From Polyangium jinanense (GTDB lineage Bacteria; Myxococcota; Polyangia; Polyangiales; Polyangiaceae): DNA of 38,173 nucleotides. Shown here piece after piece: positions 6,612 to 15,570 of this stretch (position 1 is its first letter; every line of letters begins with the position of its first letter). The translations under genes were made by a program, and so were the position numbers. The notes under the pieces are model-generated. The model did no database searches, was not told the DNA's origin, and worked only from the letters and a program-made list of their open reading frames with translations. The stretch lies in NCBI RefSeq assembly GCF_028435365.1, contig NZ_JAGTJJ010000086.1, positions 1 through 38,173 of the forward strand. Reading direction: 5' to 3'.

Positions 6612-9600
6612 AGCGCGGCGACGTCATCGCCGGCCGCTTCGAGATCGAGGTTCGTGCAGGCGCCGGTGGCATGGGCACCGTCTACCGCGCGCACGACCGC
6701 GCGACCGGCTCGCCCGTCGCGCTCAAGGTCATCCACCAGCCGGCCTCGGACGCGACGCGCCGCTTCGACGTCGAGGCCCGCGCGCTCGCCGAGCTCTCGC
6801 ATCCACACGTCGTCCGCTACGTGACACACGGCCTCTCCGAGGCGGGTTTTCCCTACCTCGTGATGGAGTGGCTCGAAGGCGAGGACCTCGCCACGCGGCT
6901 CGCGCGCGGGCCGCTCACGCTCGAGGAGTGCCTGCTCCTCGCGCGCCGCGTGGCCGCGGGGCTCGGCGCGGCGCACGCGCGGGGCATCGTGCACCGGGAC
7001 GTCAAGCCCACGAACCTCGTGCTCGTGGGCCGCGCGATCGAGGGCGTCAAGCTCGTGGACTTCGGCCTCGCGCAGCTCGGGGCCATGTCCCGCAAGCTCA
7101 CGCGGTCGGGCATGATCCTCGGCACGCCGGGGTACATGGCCCCCGAGCAGGCGAGCGGCGACGGCGCGCCGATCGATGCACGCGCGGACGTCTTCTCGCT
7201 CGGCGCCGTGCTCTACGAGTGCCTCACGGGCCGCCCGCCGTTCCAGGCCGACAACCTCATGGCCCTCTTCGCCAAACTCCTGCTCGAAGAGGCCCCGCGC
7301 CTCGCCGAAGCGCGGCCCGACCTTCCCCCGCGGCTCGACGTGCTCATGGCGCGCCTGCTCGCGAAGGACCCCACGTCGCGCCCGGCGAACGGCGCCGCTC
7401 TCGAAGCAGAGCTCGCCACGCTCGACGCGCTCGGCACCGAGGAGACGGACGAGGTCCCGACGCTCGCGGACGAACCCGCGGCGGCTGGCCTGACCGACGT
7501 CGAGGCGCGGTTCGTCTCGATCCTGGCCCTCCACCGCGAGCCCGTGAGCGGCGCGCTCGACGCGAAGGGCTCCACGGAGCGCTCGCAAGCCGACGTCGTC
7601 GCGGCCGTCCGGCACGAGGTCGCCCCGCTCGGCGCGCGCGTCGACGAGCTTCGCAACGGCGCGCTCGTGGTCACGCTCCTCGGCGCGGGCGAGCCCACGG
7701 ATCGCGCCGCACGCGCGGCCCGCGCGGCCTTGCGACTCCGCGCGATCCTCCCCGACGCGGCGATCGCGCTTGCGACGGGCCGCGCCGAGGCCTCCGCGCG
7801 CCTGCCCGTCGGCGAGGTCGTCGATCGGGTCGCGGCCCTGCTCGAACGGGAGAACGTTTCGAGCACCAAACCTCCGGTCGATGTCCACATCGACGACGTC
7901 ACCCGCGCCCTGCTCGACGCGCGCTTCGACGTCACGAGCACACCTTCCGGCCACCGCCTCGTCGCGGAGCGCCCCTCCGGAGAAGCCGCGCGCACACTCC
8001 TCGGAAGGCCAAGCCCCTTCGTCGGCCGCGACCGCGAGCTCCGCATGGTGCGCGACCTCGTCGACGCCGCGATCGAGGAAGAGCGCCCCTCCGCCGTGCT
8101 CCTCATCGGCGTGGCGGGCGCCGGCAAATCGCGCTTCCTCGCGGAGCTCGTCACGCGCCTCCGACAGGATCGCCCGGACGTCCTCGTGGCCCGCGGGCAC
8201 GGCGATCTGCTCGGCCAGGGCTCTCCCTACGCGCTCCTCGGCTCCACGCTCCTCGGCGCGCTCGTGGACGCGCCCTTCGAAGGCCGCGCGCGTCTCGCCG
8301 CGTTCGTCCGAAAATACCTTCCCGAATCCGACGCCGAGCGTGTCTCCGAGCTCGTTGCCGAGCTCATCGGCCTCCCCTTCTCCGACGAGGCGAGCCCGCG
8401 CCTGCGCGCCTCGCGCCAGAGCCCTGCGCTCATGAAGGACCACGTACGCGAAGCCGTCGTGGATCTCCTCGCCGCGATGACCCGCCGTCACCCCGTCGTC
8501 CTCGCGCTCGAGGACGTCCAATGGGGAGACGCCGTCTCCTTGCGCCTCCTCGACGCGGCCATGCGCGAGCTCGGCAATCGCCCCTTCCTTGTCCTCGCCG
8601 CCGCGCGCCCCGAGGCCCTCACCCTCTTCCCGCGCCTCTTCGGGGATCGCTCGCACGAGGTGCGTCTCGCCGAACTGCCGCGCAAGGCAAGCGCGCGCAT
8701 CACGCGCCACGCCCTCGGCGACGCCGCGCCTGCCGAGCTCGTCGACGCCCTCGTCGAGCGCGCCGCGGGCAATCCATTTTATCTCGAAGAGCTCGTGCGC
8801 GCCGTCGCCGAGGGGCGCGGGGGCATGCTGCCCGAAACCGTGCTCGGCATGATCGAGGCACGCCTCGGCGCCCTCGATCCGCCGGCGAGGCGCGTCCTTC
8901 GTGCGGCGAGCGTCTTCGGCGAATCCTTCTTCCGCGGCGGCATTCCGGCCTTGCTCGGCGACGACGCGCCCGACGAGGAGGAGCTCTCGGCCGTGCTCGC
9001 CTCGCTCATCGAGCGCGAGATCCTCGTGGCGCGGCGGGAAAGCCGGCTCGCCGGCGAGGAGCAGCTCGCGTTCCGGCACATGCTCCTCTGCGAGGGCGCC
9101 TATGCGATGCTCACCGAGCGGGATCGCGCCCTCGGCCACCGGCTCGCCGGCGAGTGGCTCGAAGCGCACGGCGAATGGGATCCCAAGATCCTCGCCGCGC
9201 ATTTTGATCGCGGTGGCGACGCGGCGCGGGCGATCCGCCATTACGAGCGCGCCGCGCAGCATGCGCTCGGCGCGGGCGACGACGAGGCCGCGCTCGCCCT
9301 CGCCCAGCGTGGCCTCGCGCTCGGCGCCACAGGCGATCGGGCCGCCGCATTCCGGGCCATCCAGACCGACGCCTGGGCCTGGAATGGCGACTGGGCCCGC
9401 GCCTTCGCCTCGGCCGAGGCCACGTTGTCCCTTGCCACGCCGGGCACGACGAGCCATTGCCGCGCGCTCGGCAGCGCCATCACGAGCCCCATCCTTGCGG
9501 ACAAACCCGACGTCCGCGCCACGTTCGTGCGCGACCTCGCCCGCGTGCAGCCCGAGCCTGCCGCGATCCCCGCGTTCGCCTGGGCCTACAGCGTGGCGAT

Positions 9601-10534
9601 CATGCCGTACCTCTTCGGCGCCCAGCGCGAGCTCGCCGAGGCGCACCTCGCGCGCCTCGAGGAGGTCACGGCCCCCTTCCTCGACCGTGAGCCCTCCGCG
9701 GCCGGCTGGGTGAAAATGACCCGCGCCTTCTGGCAGCGCTACGTCCCGCGCGATTTCGCGGCCGCGCTCGCCCTCGACCGCGAGGCCCTCGCCCATTTCG
9801 AGGCCGCGGGCGACCGTCGATATGGCCCCTACGTGCAGATGCACGTCGGCCTCGACTGGTCCTACCTCGGCGCCTTCGAGCAGGCCGAGGCCGCCCTTGC
9901 GCGCGCCATGCAAAGCGCCGAGCCGGGCAGCATGATGGCGCTCGCGTCGCGCACCTACCTCGGCCGCGTCCTCTTGCTCCGGGGCCGCCCGGCCGACGCC
10001 ATCGAGCCCTGCACGGCCGTCTACCAGGAGGCCGAGGCGCGCGGCGAACGCACGGTCGCCGTCAATACCGCGCTCCTCCTCGCCGAGGCGGCGCTCGCCG
10101 CGGGCTTCCTCGAAGCGGCCCGAACGCGTGCCCTCGCCCTCGAACCGCTCGTGCAAAGTTTACCCTTCGCGCGCGTGGCCCTCGCGGGCATCTGCGCTGG
10201 AATCGCGCTCGCCGAGGGCCGACCCGCCGAGGCCCTCGCGCTCGCCGAGCCCGCGCTCTCCGACAGCGCGCAGCGTGGCATGTACCATTTTGGTCACGAG
10301 CACCTCGTCCTCTCGCGCGTCGATGCCCTCCGCGCCCTCGGCCGGGGCGAGGAGGCGCGCGCGGCCGTCCTCTCGGCGCGCGCCGATCTTTTCCTGCGAG
10401 CGTCTCGAATCCCGGATCCGCTCCTTCGCCAAACCTTCCTCGAACGAATTCCGACCCACGCGGCCCTCCTCGCGCGGGCCGAGGAATGGCTTTCGCATCC
10501 CCCCGCTGCGCCCGCTTCGACGCTGGTGTCCTGA
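6608..10534 (+). CDS. Ser/Thr protein kinase with degenerate cyclase-like domain, AAA/STAND ATPase and TPR-like tail
   Basis: 1308 residues and a paralogue of the preceding gene, with key kinase residues at the same positions: Lys40, HRD 129-131, DFG 151-153, APE 178-180. A cyclase-like region without catalytic aspartates lies at about 298-455. An ATPase follows with PFVGRDREL, Walker A GVAGAGKS (501-508) and Walker B LEDVQWGD (Glu635/Asp636). From about 860 to the end the protein is an Ala/Leu-rich helical repeat region resembling tetratricopeptide repeats, likely for partner binding. The PknK-like layout suggests a kinase whose output is gated by an NTPase switch and a sensor tail. It is translationally coupled to the upstream kinase and lies 64 bp before egtD on the same strand. 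The architecture is visible; the signal and substrates are not. Confidence 0.92.
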   Translation: MKRGDVIAGRFEIEVRAGAGGMGTVYRAHDRATGSPVALKVIHQPASDATRRFDVEARALAELSHPHVVRYVTHGLSEAGFPYLVMEWLEGEDLATRLARGPLTLEECLLLARRVAAGLGAAHARGIVHRDVKPTNLVLVGRAIEGVKLVDFGLAQLGAMSRKLTRSGMILGTPGYMAPEQASGDGAPIDARADVFSLGAVLYECLTGRPPFQADNLMALFAKLLLEEAPRLAEARPDLPPRLDVLMARLLAKDPTSRPANGAALEAELATLDALGTEETDEVPTLADEPAAAGLTDVEARFVSILALHREPVSGALDAKGSTERSQADVVAAVRHEVAPLGARVDELRNGALVVTLLGAGEPTDRAARAARAALRLRAILPDAAIALATGRAEASARLPVGEVVDRVAALLERENVSSTKPPVDVHIDDVTRALLDARFDVTSTPSGHRLVAERPSGEAARTLLGRPSPFVGRDRELRMVRDLVDAAIEEERPSAVLLIGVAGAGKSRFLAELVTRLRQDRPDVLVARGHGDLLGQGSPYALLGSTLLGALVDAPFEGRARLAAFVRKYLPESDAERVSELVAELIGLPFSDEASPRLRASRQSPALMKDHVREAVVDLLAAMTRRHPVVLALEDVQWGDAVSLRLLDAAMRELGNRPFLVLAAARPEALTLFPRLFGDRSHEVRLAELPRKASARITRHALGDAAPAELVDALVERAAGNPFYLEELVRAVAEGRGGMLPETVLGMIEARLGALDPPARRVLRAASVFGESFFRGGIPALLGDDAPDEEELSAVLASLIEREILVARRESRLAGEEQLAFRHMLLCEGAYAMLTERDRALGHRLAGEWLEAHGEWDPKILAAHFDRGGDAARAIRHYERAAQHALGAGDDEAALALAQRGLALGATGDRAAAFRAIQTDAWAWNGDWARAFASAEATLSLATPGTTSHCRALGSAITSPILADKPDVRATFVRDLARVQPEPAAIPAFAWAYSVAIMPYLFGAQRELAEAHLARLEEVTAPFLDREPSAAGWVKMTRAFWQRYVPRDFAAALALDREALAHFEAAGDRRYGPYVQMHVGLDWSYLGAFEQAEAALARAMQSAEPGSMMALASRTYLGRVLLLRGRPADAIEPCTAVYQEAEARGERTVAVNTALLLAEAALAAGFLEAARTRALALEPLVQSLPFARVALAGICAGIALAEGRPAEALALAEPALSDSAQRGMYHFGHEHLVLSRVDALRALGRGEEARAAVLSARADLFLRASRIPDPLLRQTFLERIPTHAALLARAEEWLSHPPAAPASTLVS

Positions 10535-10598
10535 GCAAACGGCGCATCACGCCCGGCGCTCGGGATCCCGCCCCGCGGGCGCTGGAGGGTATTCGCGA

Positions 10599-11594
10599 AT
10601 GGACGGATCGCCTGTCAGAAAGGCCGCACCCGAAGACCTCGCGCCACGCTCCTCCACGCGCCCGATCGACGAGGGCGCGGCGCTCCGGGCGAGCCTCCTC
10701 CAGGAGCTCCCGGAGATCCCGGCTCGATACCTCTACGACGACACCGGAAGCGAGCTCTTCGAGCGCATCACCCAGCTCTCCGTTTATTACCAGACCCGTA
10801 CGGAGATCGCGATCCTGGAGCGTGCCGCGGCCGATATCGTCGCACACGCCCGTCCGCTCCACCTCGTCGAGCTCGGCAGCGGCGCGGGTCGGAAAATCCG
10901 GCTTCTCCTCGATGCCCTGCAGGCGGACGGGCAGGGCATCACCTGCACCATGCTCGACATCAACGAGCTCTTCTTGCTCCAGTCGATCGATCGCCTCTCC
11001 GCCGATTATCCGGAATTCGTGTTTCGCGGCGTCGTGGGCAATTTCATGACCGACCTCGGGCGCCTCGGCCCTGCGGGCGGACGCCTCGTCGTGTTTTTCG
11101 CCGGCACCGTGGGCAACCTCCACCCGGACGAGCGCCGCTCGTTCCTCGGCGAGCTCGCGCAGCGCATGGATGACTCGGACGCGCTGCTCCTCGGCGTCGA
11201 TCTCGTCAAGGATCCGGCCCGGCTCGAAGCGGCGTACGACGATCCCGAGGGCGTCACGGCGGCCTTCAATCTGAACATCCTCTCCGTCCTCAATCGGAGG
11301 TTTGCCGGCAATTTCGATCCGACGGCCTTCCGGCACCGCGCCTTCTACGACCGGGAAAACGCCTGGATCGAGATGCGCCTCGTCGCGAGGCGCAAGAACA
11401 GGATCCGCCTCGGCACCATCGACCTCGATCTCGACCTCGACGCGGGCGCCGAGATCCGCACCGAGCTCTCCTGCAAGTTCACGCGCGCCTCGCTCGAAGC
11501 GTCTGCGGCCGAAGCCGGCCTCACGATCGATCGCTGGGACACCGACCCGGCCAACCTCTTTGCCCTCGCCCTGCTCCGGAGGCGTCGTTCGTGA
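10599..11594 (+). CDS. egtD: L-histidine N-alpha-methyltransferase (ergothioneine synthesis)
   Basis: 331 residues. It trimethylates the alpha-amino group of histidine with S-adenosylmethionine to make hercynine, the first step of ergothioneine synthesis. The family signature YDDTGSELFERIT (46-58) is followed by YYQTRTE. The SAM site is VELGSGAGRK (90-99). Substrate-site residues known from mycobacterial EgtD have counterparts here: Asn173 (GNL), Tyr213 (AYDDPEG) and the Glu289-x-Ser291 pair in RTELSCKFT. The start at ATG 10599 is preceded by GGAGGG at 10584-10589. The open frame extends upstream into the kinase gene, but that part is not family-like. It ends in a GTGA overlap with egtB. Confidence 0.95.
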   Translation: MDGSPVRKAAPEDLAPRSSTRPIDEGAALRASLLQELPEIPARYLYDDTGSELFERITQLSVYYQTRTEIAILERAAADIVAHARPLHLVELGSGAGRKIRLLLDALQADGQGITCTMLDINELFLLQSIDRLSADYPEFVFRGVVGNFMTDLGRLGPAGGRLVVFFAGTVGNLHPDERRSFLGELAQRMDDSDALLLGVDLVKDPARLEAAYDDPEGVTAAFNLNILSVLNRRFAGNFDPTAFRHRAFYDRENAWIEMRLVARRKNRIRLGTIDLDLDLDAGAEIRTELSCKFTRASLEASAAEAGLTIDRWDTDPANLFALALLRRRRS

Positions 11595-12871
11595 TTCTGC
11601 CTCTCGAATCGTTCTGGAAAGAAAAACTCGACACAACCTACAAACGCACGGACCTCCTGTTCAGCCTGCTCCCTCGGGATGCCATGCTCGAACGGCCGAT
11701 CGGCCTGCGCCACCCGTTCCTGTTTTACCTCGGCCACCTCCCCGCGTTCGCCTGGAATCAGATAGGCCGGGGCGTGCTCGGGGCGGGGCACCTCGACGAA
11801 GCGTTCGACGTCCTTTTCGAACGGGGCATCGATCCGAAAGACGAGCCGAGCGCACGCCGGACGACCCTTGGCCAATGGCCCTCTATCTCCGCCGTGCTCG
11901 CCTATCGCGACGAGGCGCGCCGCGCCGTCCGCACACGCATTCCCGAGGTCCTCGGCCGCGCGGACGACCCCCTCTGCGAGAACGCGCGCATCCTGCACCT
12001 CGTGCTCGAGCACGAGCTCATGCATCAGGAGACGCTGCTCTACATGTTCGCGGAGTGCCGCCCGGGCCTGATCCAGCGCCCGAGGAGCATCGCCCCGCCC
12101 GGCTCCGGCCAGGGCCGCGCCGCCGAGCGCAAGCGCATTTCCGCGGGCGACGCCGTGATCGGCGCCGCCTGGAACGAGATCCCGTTCGGCTGGGACAACG
12201 AGTTTGGCCGGGCCACCGTCTCCGTCGGGGCTTTCTCCCTGGATTCGCTCCCTGTCCGAAACCTCGATTGGCGCACGTTCCTCCGAGCGAACGGCGATCC
12301 CCCGTCGCTCCGGCCCCGCTCCTGGATTCATAGCGGCGCTCGCCTGTTCGTCAAGACGGTGTTCGGCCCCGTGCCCTTCGAGGTCGCGGAAGGCTGGCCC
12401 GTGCAGGTCTCGGGCGAGCAAGCGCGGGCTTATTGCGCGCACCGCGGCGGGCGATTGCCGACGGAGGCCGAGCTCTGCCGCGCCGCCTATACGACGCCGG
12501 AGGGCGCCTATCGGCCCTATCCCTGGGGCGAGGCCGAACCCGCGCCTTCCCACGGCAATTTCGATTTCGCCCGTTTTTTCCCCTCGCCCACGGGCGCGCA
12601 TCCGGCCGGGGCGAATGCGTGGGGCGTGGAAGAGCTCGTCGGCAACGGCTGGGAATGGACGAGCACGCCGTTCTCACCCCTCCCCGGGTTCGTCCCGTAC
12701 GCCCGGACCTACGCTGGGTATTCGGCTGATTTTTTCGACGGCGAGCACGACGTCGTCTTCGGCGCCTCGTGGGCCACCGACCAGAAGCTCCTCCGCCCGA
12801 GCTTCCGCAACTGGTACCGGCGCACGTATCCGTACGCGTTCACGAGCTTCCGCGTGGCGTGGGACGATTGA
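11591..12871 (+). CDS. egtB: Ergothioneine-type nonheme iron sulfoxide synthase
   Basis: 426 residues. It couples hercynine with a thiol (gamma-Glu-Cys or Cys) and oxygen to form the sulfoxide precursor of ergothioneine. The N-terminal DinB-like helical domain carries the three-His iron site: His48 (LGH) plus His141 and His145 in HELMHQE. The C-terminal C-type-lectin/FGE-like domain runs from about 180 to the end, with GGRLPTEAEL, GNGWEWT and SFRNWYRR landmarks. The GTG start overlaps the egtD stop (GTGA), so the two are translationally coupled. No egtA, egtC or egtE is in the window, so the thiol donor and the final lyase must come from elsewhere. SenA-type selenoneine synthase is a homologue, but adjacency to egtD favours EgtB. 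It ends 1 bp from a convergent gene. Confidence 0.92.
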   Translation: MILPLESFWKEKLDTTYKRTDLLFSLLPRDAMLERPIGLRHPFLFYLGHLPAFAWNQIGRGVLGAGHLDEAFDVLFERGIDPKDEPSARRTTLGQWPSISAVLAYRDEARRAVRTRIPEVLGRADDPLCENARILHLVLEHELMHQETLLYMFAECRPGLIQRPRSIAPPGSGQGRAAERKRISAGDAVIGAAWNEIPFGWDNEFGRATVSVGAFSLDSLPVRNLDWRTFLRANGDPPSLRPRSWIHSGARLFVKTVFGPVPFEVAEGWPVQVSGEQARAYCAHRGGRLPTEAELCRAAYTTPEGAYRPYPWGEAEPAPSHGNFDFARFFPSPTGAHPAGANAWGVEELVGNGWEWTSTPFSPLPGFVPYARTYAGYSADFFDGEHDVVFGASWATDQKLLRPSFRNWYRRTYPYAFTSFRVAWDD

Positions 12872-12872
12872 G

Positions 12873-14411
12873 CTACCGCGCGCTCTCCCGCAGCCGCGCG
12901 AGCTGCCCCATCGCCCCCGAAAGCGCCGGATACAGCCCCACGTACACCTCGCGGTAAAGACGCTCGTAAAACCCGCGCCGCTCCCCCGGGACGAACCCCT
13001 CGCCCCGCGACGTCATCGCCGCGGCCGCCTCCTCGATCCCGGAAAACGCCCCCACGCCGGCCGCCGCCAGGATCCCCGCCCCGAGCGACGTCGCCTCGCT
13101 CGTCCCCGCCCGCACGATGGGTTTGTCGAGGACATCCGCCAGGATCTGACACCACAGCGCGCTGCGCGAGCCGCCGCCCATCACCCGCAGCTCCGCGATC
13201 GGCCCCGACGCCCGCTCCACGCCGTCCGTGTGGAGCCGCTGTTCGAGCGCGATTCCTTCGAGGATCGCCCGATACACATGCGCCGGCCCCTGCCCGCCGG
13301 AAAGCCCGAGCAGGATCCCCGTGGCCGCGTCATCCCAATACGGATTCATCACCCCGTGGAAATACGGCACGAGCACGAGCCCGTCCGCGCCTGGCGTGAT
13401 GCCCTCCGCTTCCCGTTCGAGCGCCGAAAGCGTCGTCGAGGACGCCTCGGTCTCCGCGCCGAGCAAACGCGCGAGCCACGTGAGCGTGAACGTCCCGCCT
13501 TTCAGATCGGTCTCGTACAAGAACGCGCCCGGCGTCGCCGCCATCATCGTGCGGAAAGCGCGATCCGTGCGGTACTCCCGCGAAATGACCCCCGACACGA
13601 TCGCCGTGCCGAGGTTCAGATACATCACGCCCGGCCCCACGACGCCCGCGCCGAGCGCCGCGGCCTGCCCATCGCCGGCCCCCGCGAACACCGGGATCCC
13701 TGCCTCGATCCCCAGCGCCGCGGCGGCCTCGCGACCCACCTCGCCGATCCGCTCGCCTGGCTCGGCCAGCGCGGGGACCTCCGACGCGGACAAACCTGCC
13801 CATTCGAGGATTTCCGCGGAAAAACCCCGCGCCGCCATGTCCACGAGGCCCGTCGGATCCGCGCTCGCCACGGACGTGACGAGGCGGCCCGTGAGCCTGT
13901 GGGCGAGAAAGGCGTGCACATCGAGCATCCGCACCGGACGCGCGGCGAGGTGCGGCGCGATCCGATTGCGCAGGTGGAGCAGCTTGTAGAGTGAAGGCGT
14001 GGTGCAGGGAAACTTGCCCGAGATCTCGTGCAAGCGCGCCTCCCCCACCCTCGCCGCGAGCGCCGCGACCTCCGCCCGGCAGCGCGCATCCATCCACACG
14101 AGCGCCGGATGCAAGGGCTCTCCTTGCTCGTCTGTCAGGACGAACGTCTCCCGCTGGTGCGTGATCGCGACCGCCCGGATGCGCCGCGCGCCCACGTCCC
14201 CGAGCGCGCGGGCCGCCTCGCGAGTCGCCGTGCCGAGCGCCTCCCACCAGGTCCGCGCGTCTTGCTCCCACGCGTCCGGCGCCGGGTTCGAGAGCGGGAT
14301 CGGCGCGCGCCCCTCCGCGACGGCGCGGCCCTCTCGGTCCCACGCGATGGCCTTGCACGCCGTCGTGCTGCAATCGATCCCCAGGAAAAGCGCGTCGTCC
14401 CCCACGTGCAT
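12873..14411 (-). CDS. FGGY-family carbohydrate kinase (glycerol- or xylulose-kinase-like)
   Basis: 512 residues, the usual FGGY length. It phosphorylates a sugar or polyol with ATP. Phosphate-1 motif LGIDCSTTACK (10-20); HQRE at 85-88 resembles the substrate motif of glycerol kinases rather than the GQMHG of xylulokinases. The probable catalytic base is Asp247 in GAGDGQAAALGAG, and the C-terminal adenosine motif is VMGGGSRS. It follows the GpsA-like gene with only two bases between them, so the pair likely works in one pathway. If the dehydrogenase makes or uses glycerol 3-phosphate, glycerol is the natural guess for the kinase. Substrate is inference: other parts read like the general xylulokinase branch. 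The start at ATG 14411 is fixed by the neighbour's stop. Confidence 0.88.
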   Translation of the reverse strand: MHVGDDALFLGIDCSTTACKAIAWDREGRAVAEGRAPIPLSNPAPDAWEQDARTWWEALGTATREAARALGDVGARRIRAVAITHQRETFVLTDEQGEPLHPALVWMDARCRAEVAALAARVGEARLHEISGKFPCTTPSLYKLLHLRNRIAPHLAARPVRMLDVHAFLAHRLTGRLVTSVASADPTGLVDMAARGFSAEILEWAGLSASEVPALAEPGERIGEVGREAAAALGIEAGIPVFAGAGDGQAAALGAGVVGPGVMYLNLGTAIVSGVISREYRTDRAFRTMMAATPGAFLYETDLKGGTFTLTWLARLLGAETEASSTTLSALEREAEGITPGADGLVLVPYFHGVMNPYWDDAATGILLGLSGGQGPAHVYRAILEGIALEQRLHTDGVERASGPIAELRVMGGGSRSALWCQILADVLDKPIVRAGTSEATSLGAGILAAAGVGAFSGIEEAAAAMTSRGEGFVPGERRGFYERLYREVYVGLYPALSGAMGQLARLRESAR

Positions 14412-14413
14412 CG

Positions 14414-15469
14414 CTAGGCCCCGAAAAACGAATCGAACGGCATCTCGACGGGCGCGTCTTCGAGCGCCACCGTAATCAGCGTCCGCAGGAGCGGCAATTC
14501 CCCGGGCCCGAGCTCGCCCCGGGCCTCGTACGCGGGCAGGGCCCGGCGCATCACGTCGAGGATCTCCAGGCATTCGAGCGTCGCGCCCTCCATCCGGGCC
14601 ACGGCCTCGCGCGCGCCGATTCCGAGCCCGAGCAGCCGCCCGAAACGCCCCGTGCGACCGCCGTTCATGGTGACGTCGAGATCCCCCACCCCGGGCAAAC
14701 CCGTCGCCGTCATCGGATCGCCGCCCAGCATCCCGATGACCCGCATCATCTCGCGAATGGCCTGCGCGAACACGGCGCTCTCCCAGTTGTGCATCGCCAC
14801 GCTCCCGGGCGCGCCGCCCTTCTTCTCGTGCAGGCCCGCGCCGAGCGCGACGCCCATCGCATACGCATTCTTCAGCGCCGCGCACACCTCGGCGCCGATC
14901 ACGTCCGCGCACCGGAAAACGTGGTAATACGGGCCGCGGAGTGCATGCGCGAGTTTGTCGAGCGCCTCGCCGTCCCTGCCCGTCACCACGACCGATGTCG
15001 GCACGCGCCGCGCGAGCTCTCCCGCGATACACGGCCCCGCGACGGCCGCCGGCGATACATTCGTGCGCACCTCCTCGGGCAACCCTCGCCGCACGACGTC
15101 CGGCAGCACGAGGAGCCGACCGGCCTCGCCGTCGAGCTCGAGCCCCTTCGTGATCATCACGAGCGGCACGCCGGGCCGCGCGTGGTGCGCGATCGTCTCC
15201 GTGGCCCAGCGAATGCCCGCCGAGCTCACGCCAAACGCGAGGATGTCCGCGCCACGGGCGGCCTCTTCGAGCTCGGACACGAAAAACGGCTGGATGGAAG
15301 GGGGCAAATCGAGCTTCAGCGTCGGGTGAAACCCGCGTGAACGAAGACTCTCGATGATCGCGTGGTCGAGGTGGGTGCCGACGAGGCGCACGTCGTGCCC
15401 GCGATCGACGAGCGGCACGCAAAACGCGCTGCCCATCATGCCGGCGCCGAGGACGGTGATGACGGCCAT
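14414..15469 (-). CDS. gpsA: NAD(P)-dependent glycerol-3-phosphate dehydrogenase-like protein
   Basis: 351 residues. Rossmann motif VLGAGMMGSAF (6-16). The conserved lysine of the G3P dehydrogenase active site is Lys200 in ALKNAYAMGVALGAGL, and GVGDLDVT (261-267) matches the family GDL..T block. The reaction expected is dihydroxyacetone phosphate to sn-glycerol 3-phosphate for lipid synthesis, in the cytosol. Odd point: the family's SRN..R.G motif is replaced by GGRTGRFG (270-277), so this may be a paralogue with another substrate. The start at ATG 15469 puts the Rossmann fold at the N-terminus; the frame is open further upstream without family sequence. First gene of an operon with the FGGY kinase. 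Symbol given for the family, with reservation on substrate. Confidence 0.85.
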   Translation of the reverse strand: MAVITVLGAGMMGSAFCVPLVDRGHDVRLVGTHLDHAIIESLRSRGFHPTLKLDLPPSIQPFFVSELEEAARGADILAFGVSSAGIRWATETIAHHARPGVPLVMITKGLELDGEAGRLLVLPDVVRRGLPEEVRTNVSPAAVAGPCIAGELARRVPTSVVVTGRDGEALDKLAHALRGPYYHVFRCADVIGAEVCAALKNAYAMGVALGAGLHEKKGGAPGSVAMHNWESAVFAQAIREMMRVIGMLGGDPMTATGLPGVGDLDVTMNGGRTGRFGRLLGLGIGAREAVARMEGATLECLEILDVMRRALPAYEARGELGPGELPLLRTLITVALEDAPVEMPFDSFFGA

Positions 15470-15525
15470 GGTGGCGGCGGAGGGTACCCAGAACCGTCGC
15501 ATTTGCAAGGAGTTGCCCGAGGGGA

Positions 15526-15553
15526 TTGTCTGCGGCGGACCCCTCGGTATCAT
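15526..15553 (+). promoter_or_regulatory. Candidate sigma-70-type promoter
   Basis: TTGTCT (15526-15531, four of six consensus) and TATCAT (15548-15553, five of six) are separated by 16 bp. They precede the GGAGG at 15561 and the GTG start at 15571. The leader would be only about ten bases. It lies in the divergent region with gpsA. Confidence 0.4.
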
Positions 15554-15570
15554 CGCGCCCGGAGGTCTTC

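Noticed and set aside
6497..10156. Open frame of 1219 codons on the minus strand across the kinase genes
   Set aside because: It is antisense to two genes with complete kinase and ATPase motifs. Long antisense frames are normal at this GC content, and its protein is Arg/Glu/Gly-rich with no family motif.
11591..12871. Selenoneine synthase (SenA) instead of EgtB
   Set aside because: Homologous fold, but it overlaps egtD and no senB or senC-like gene is nearby.
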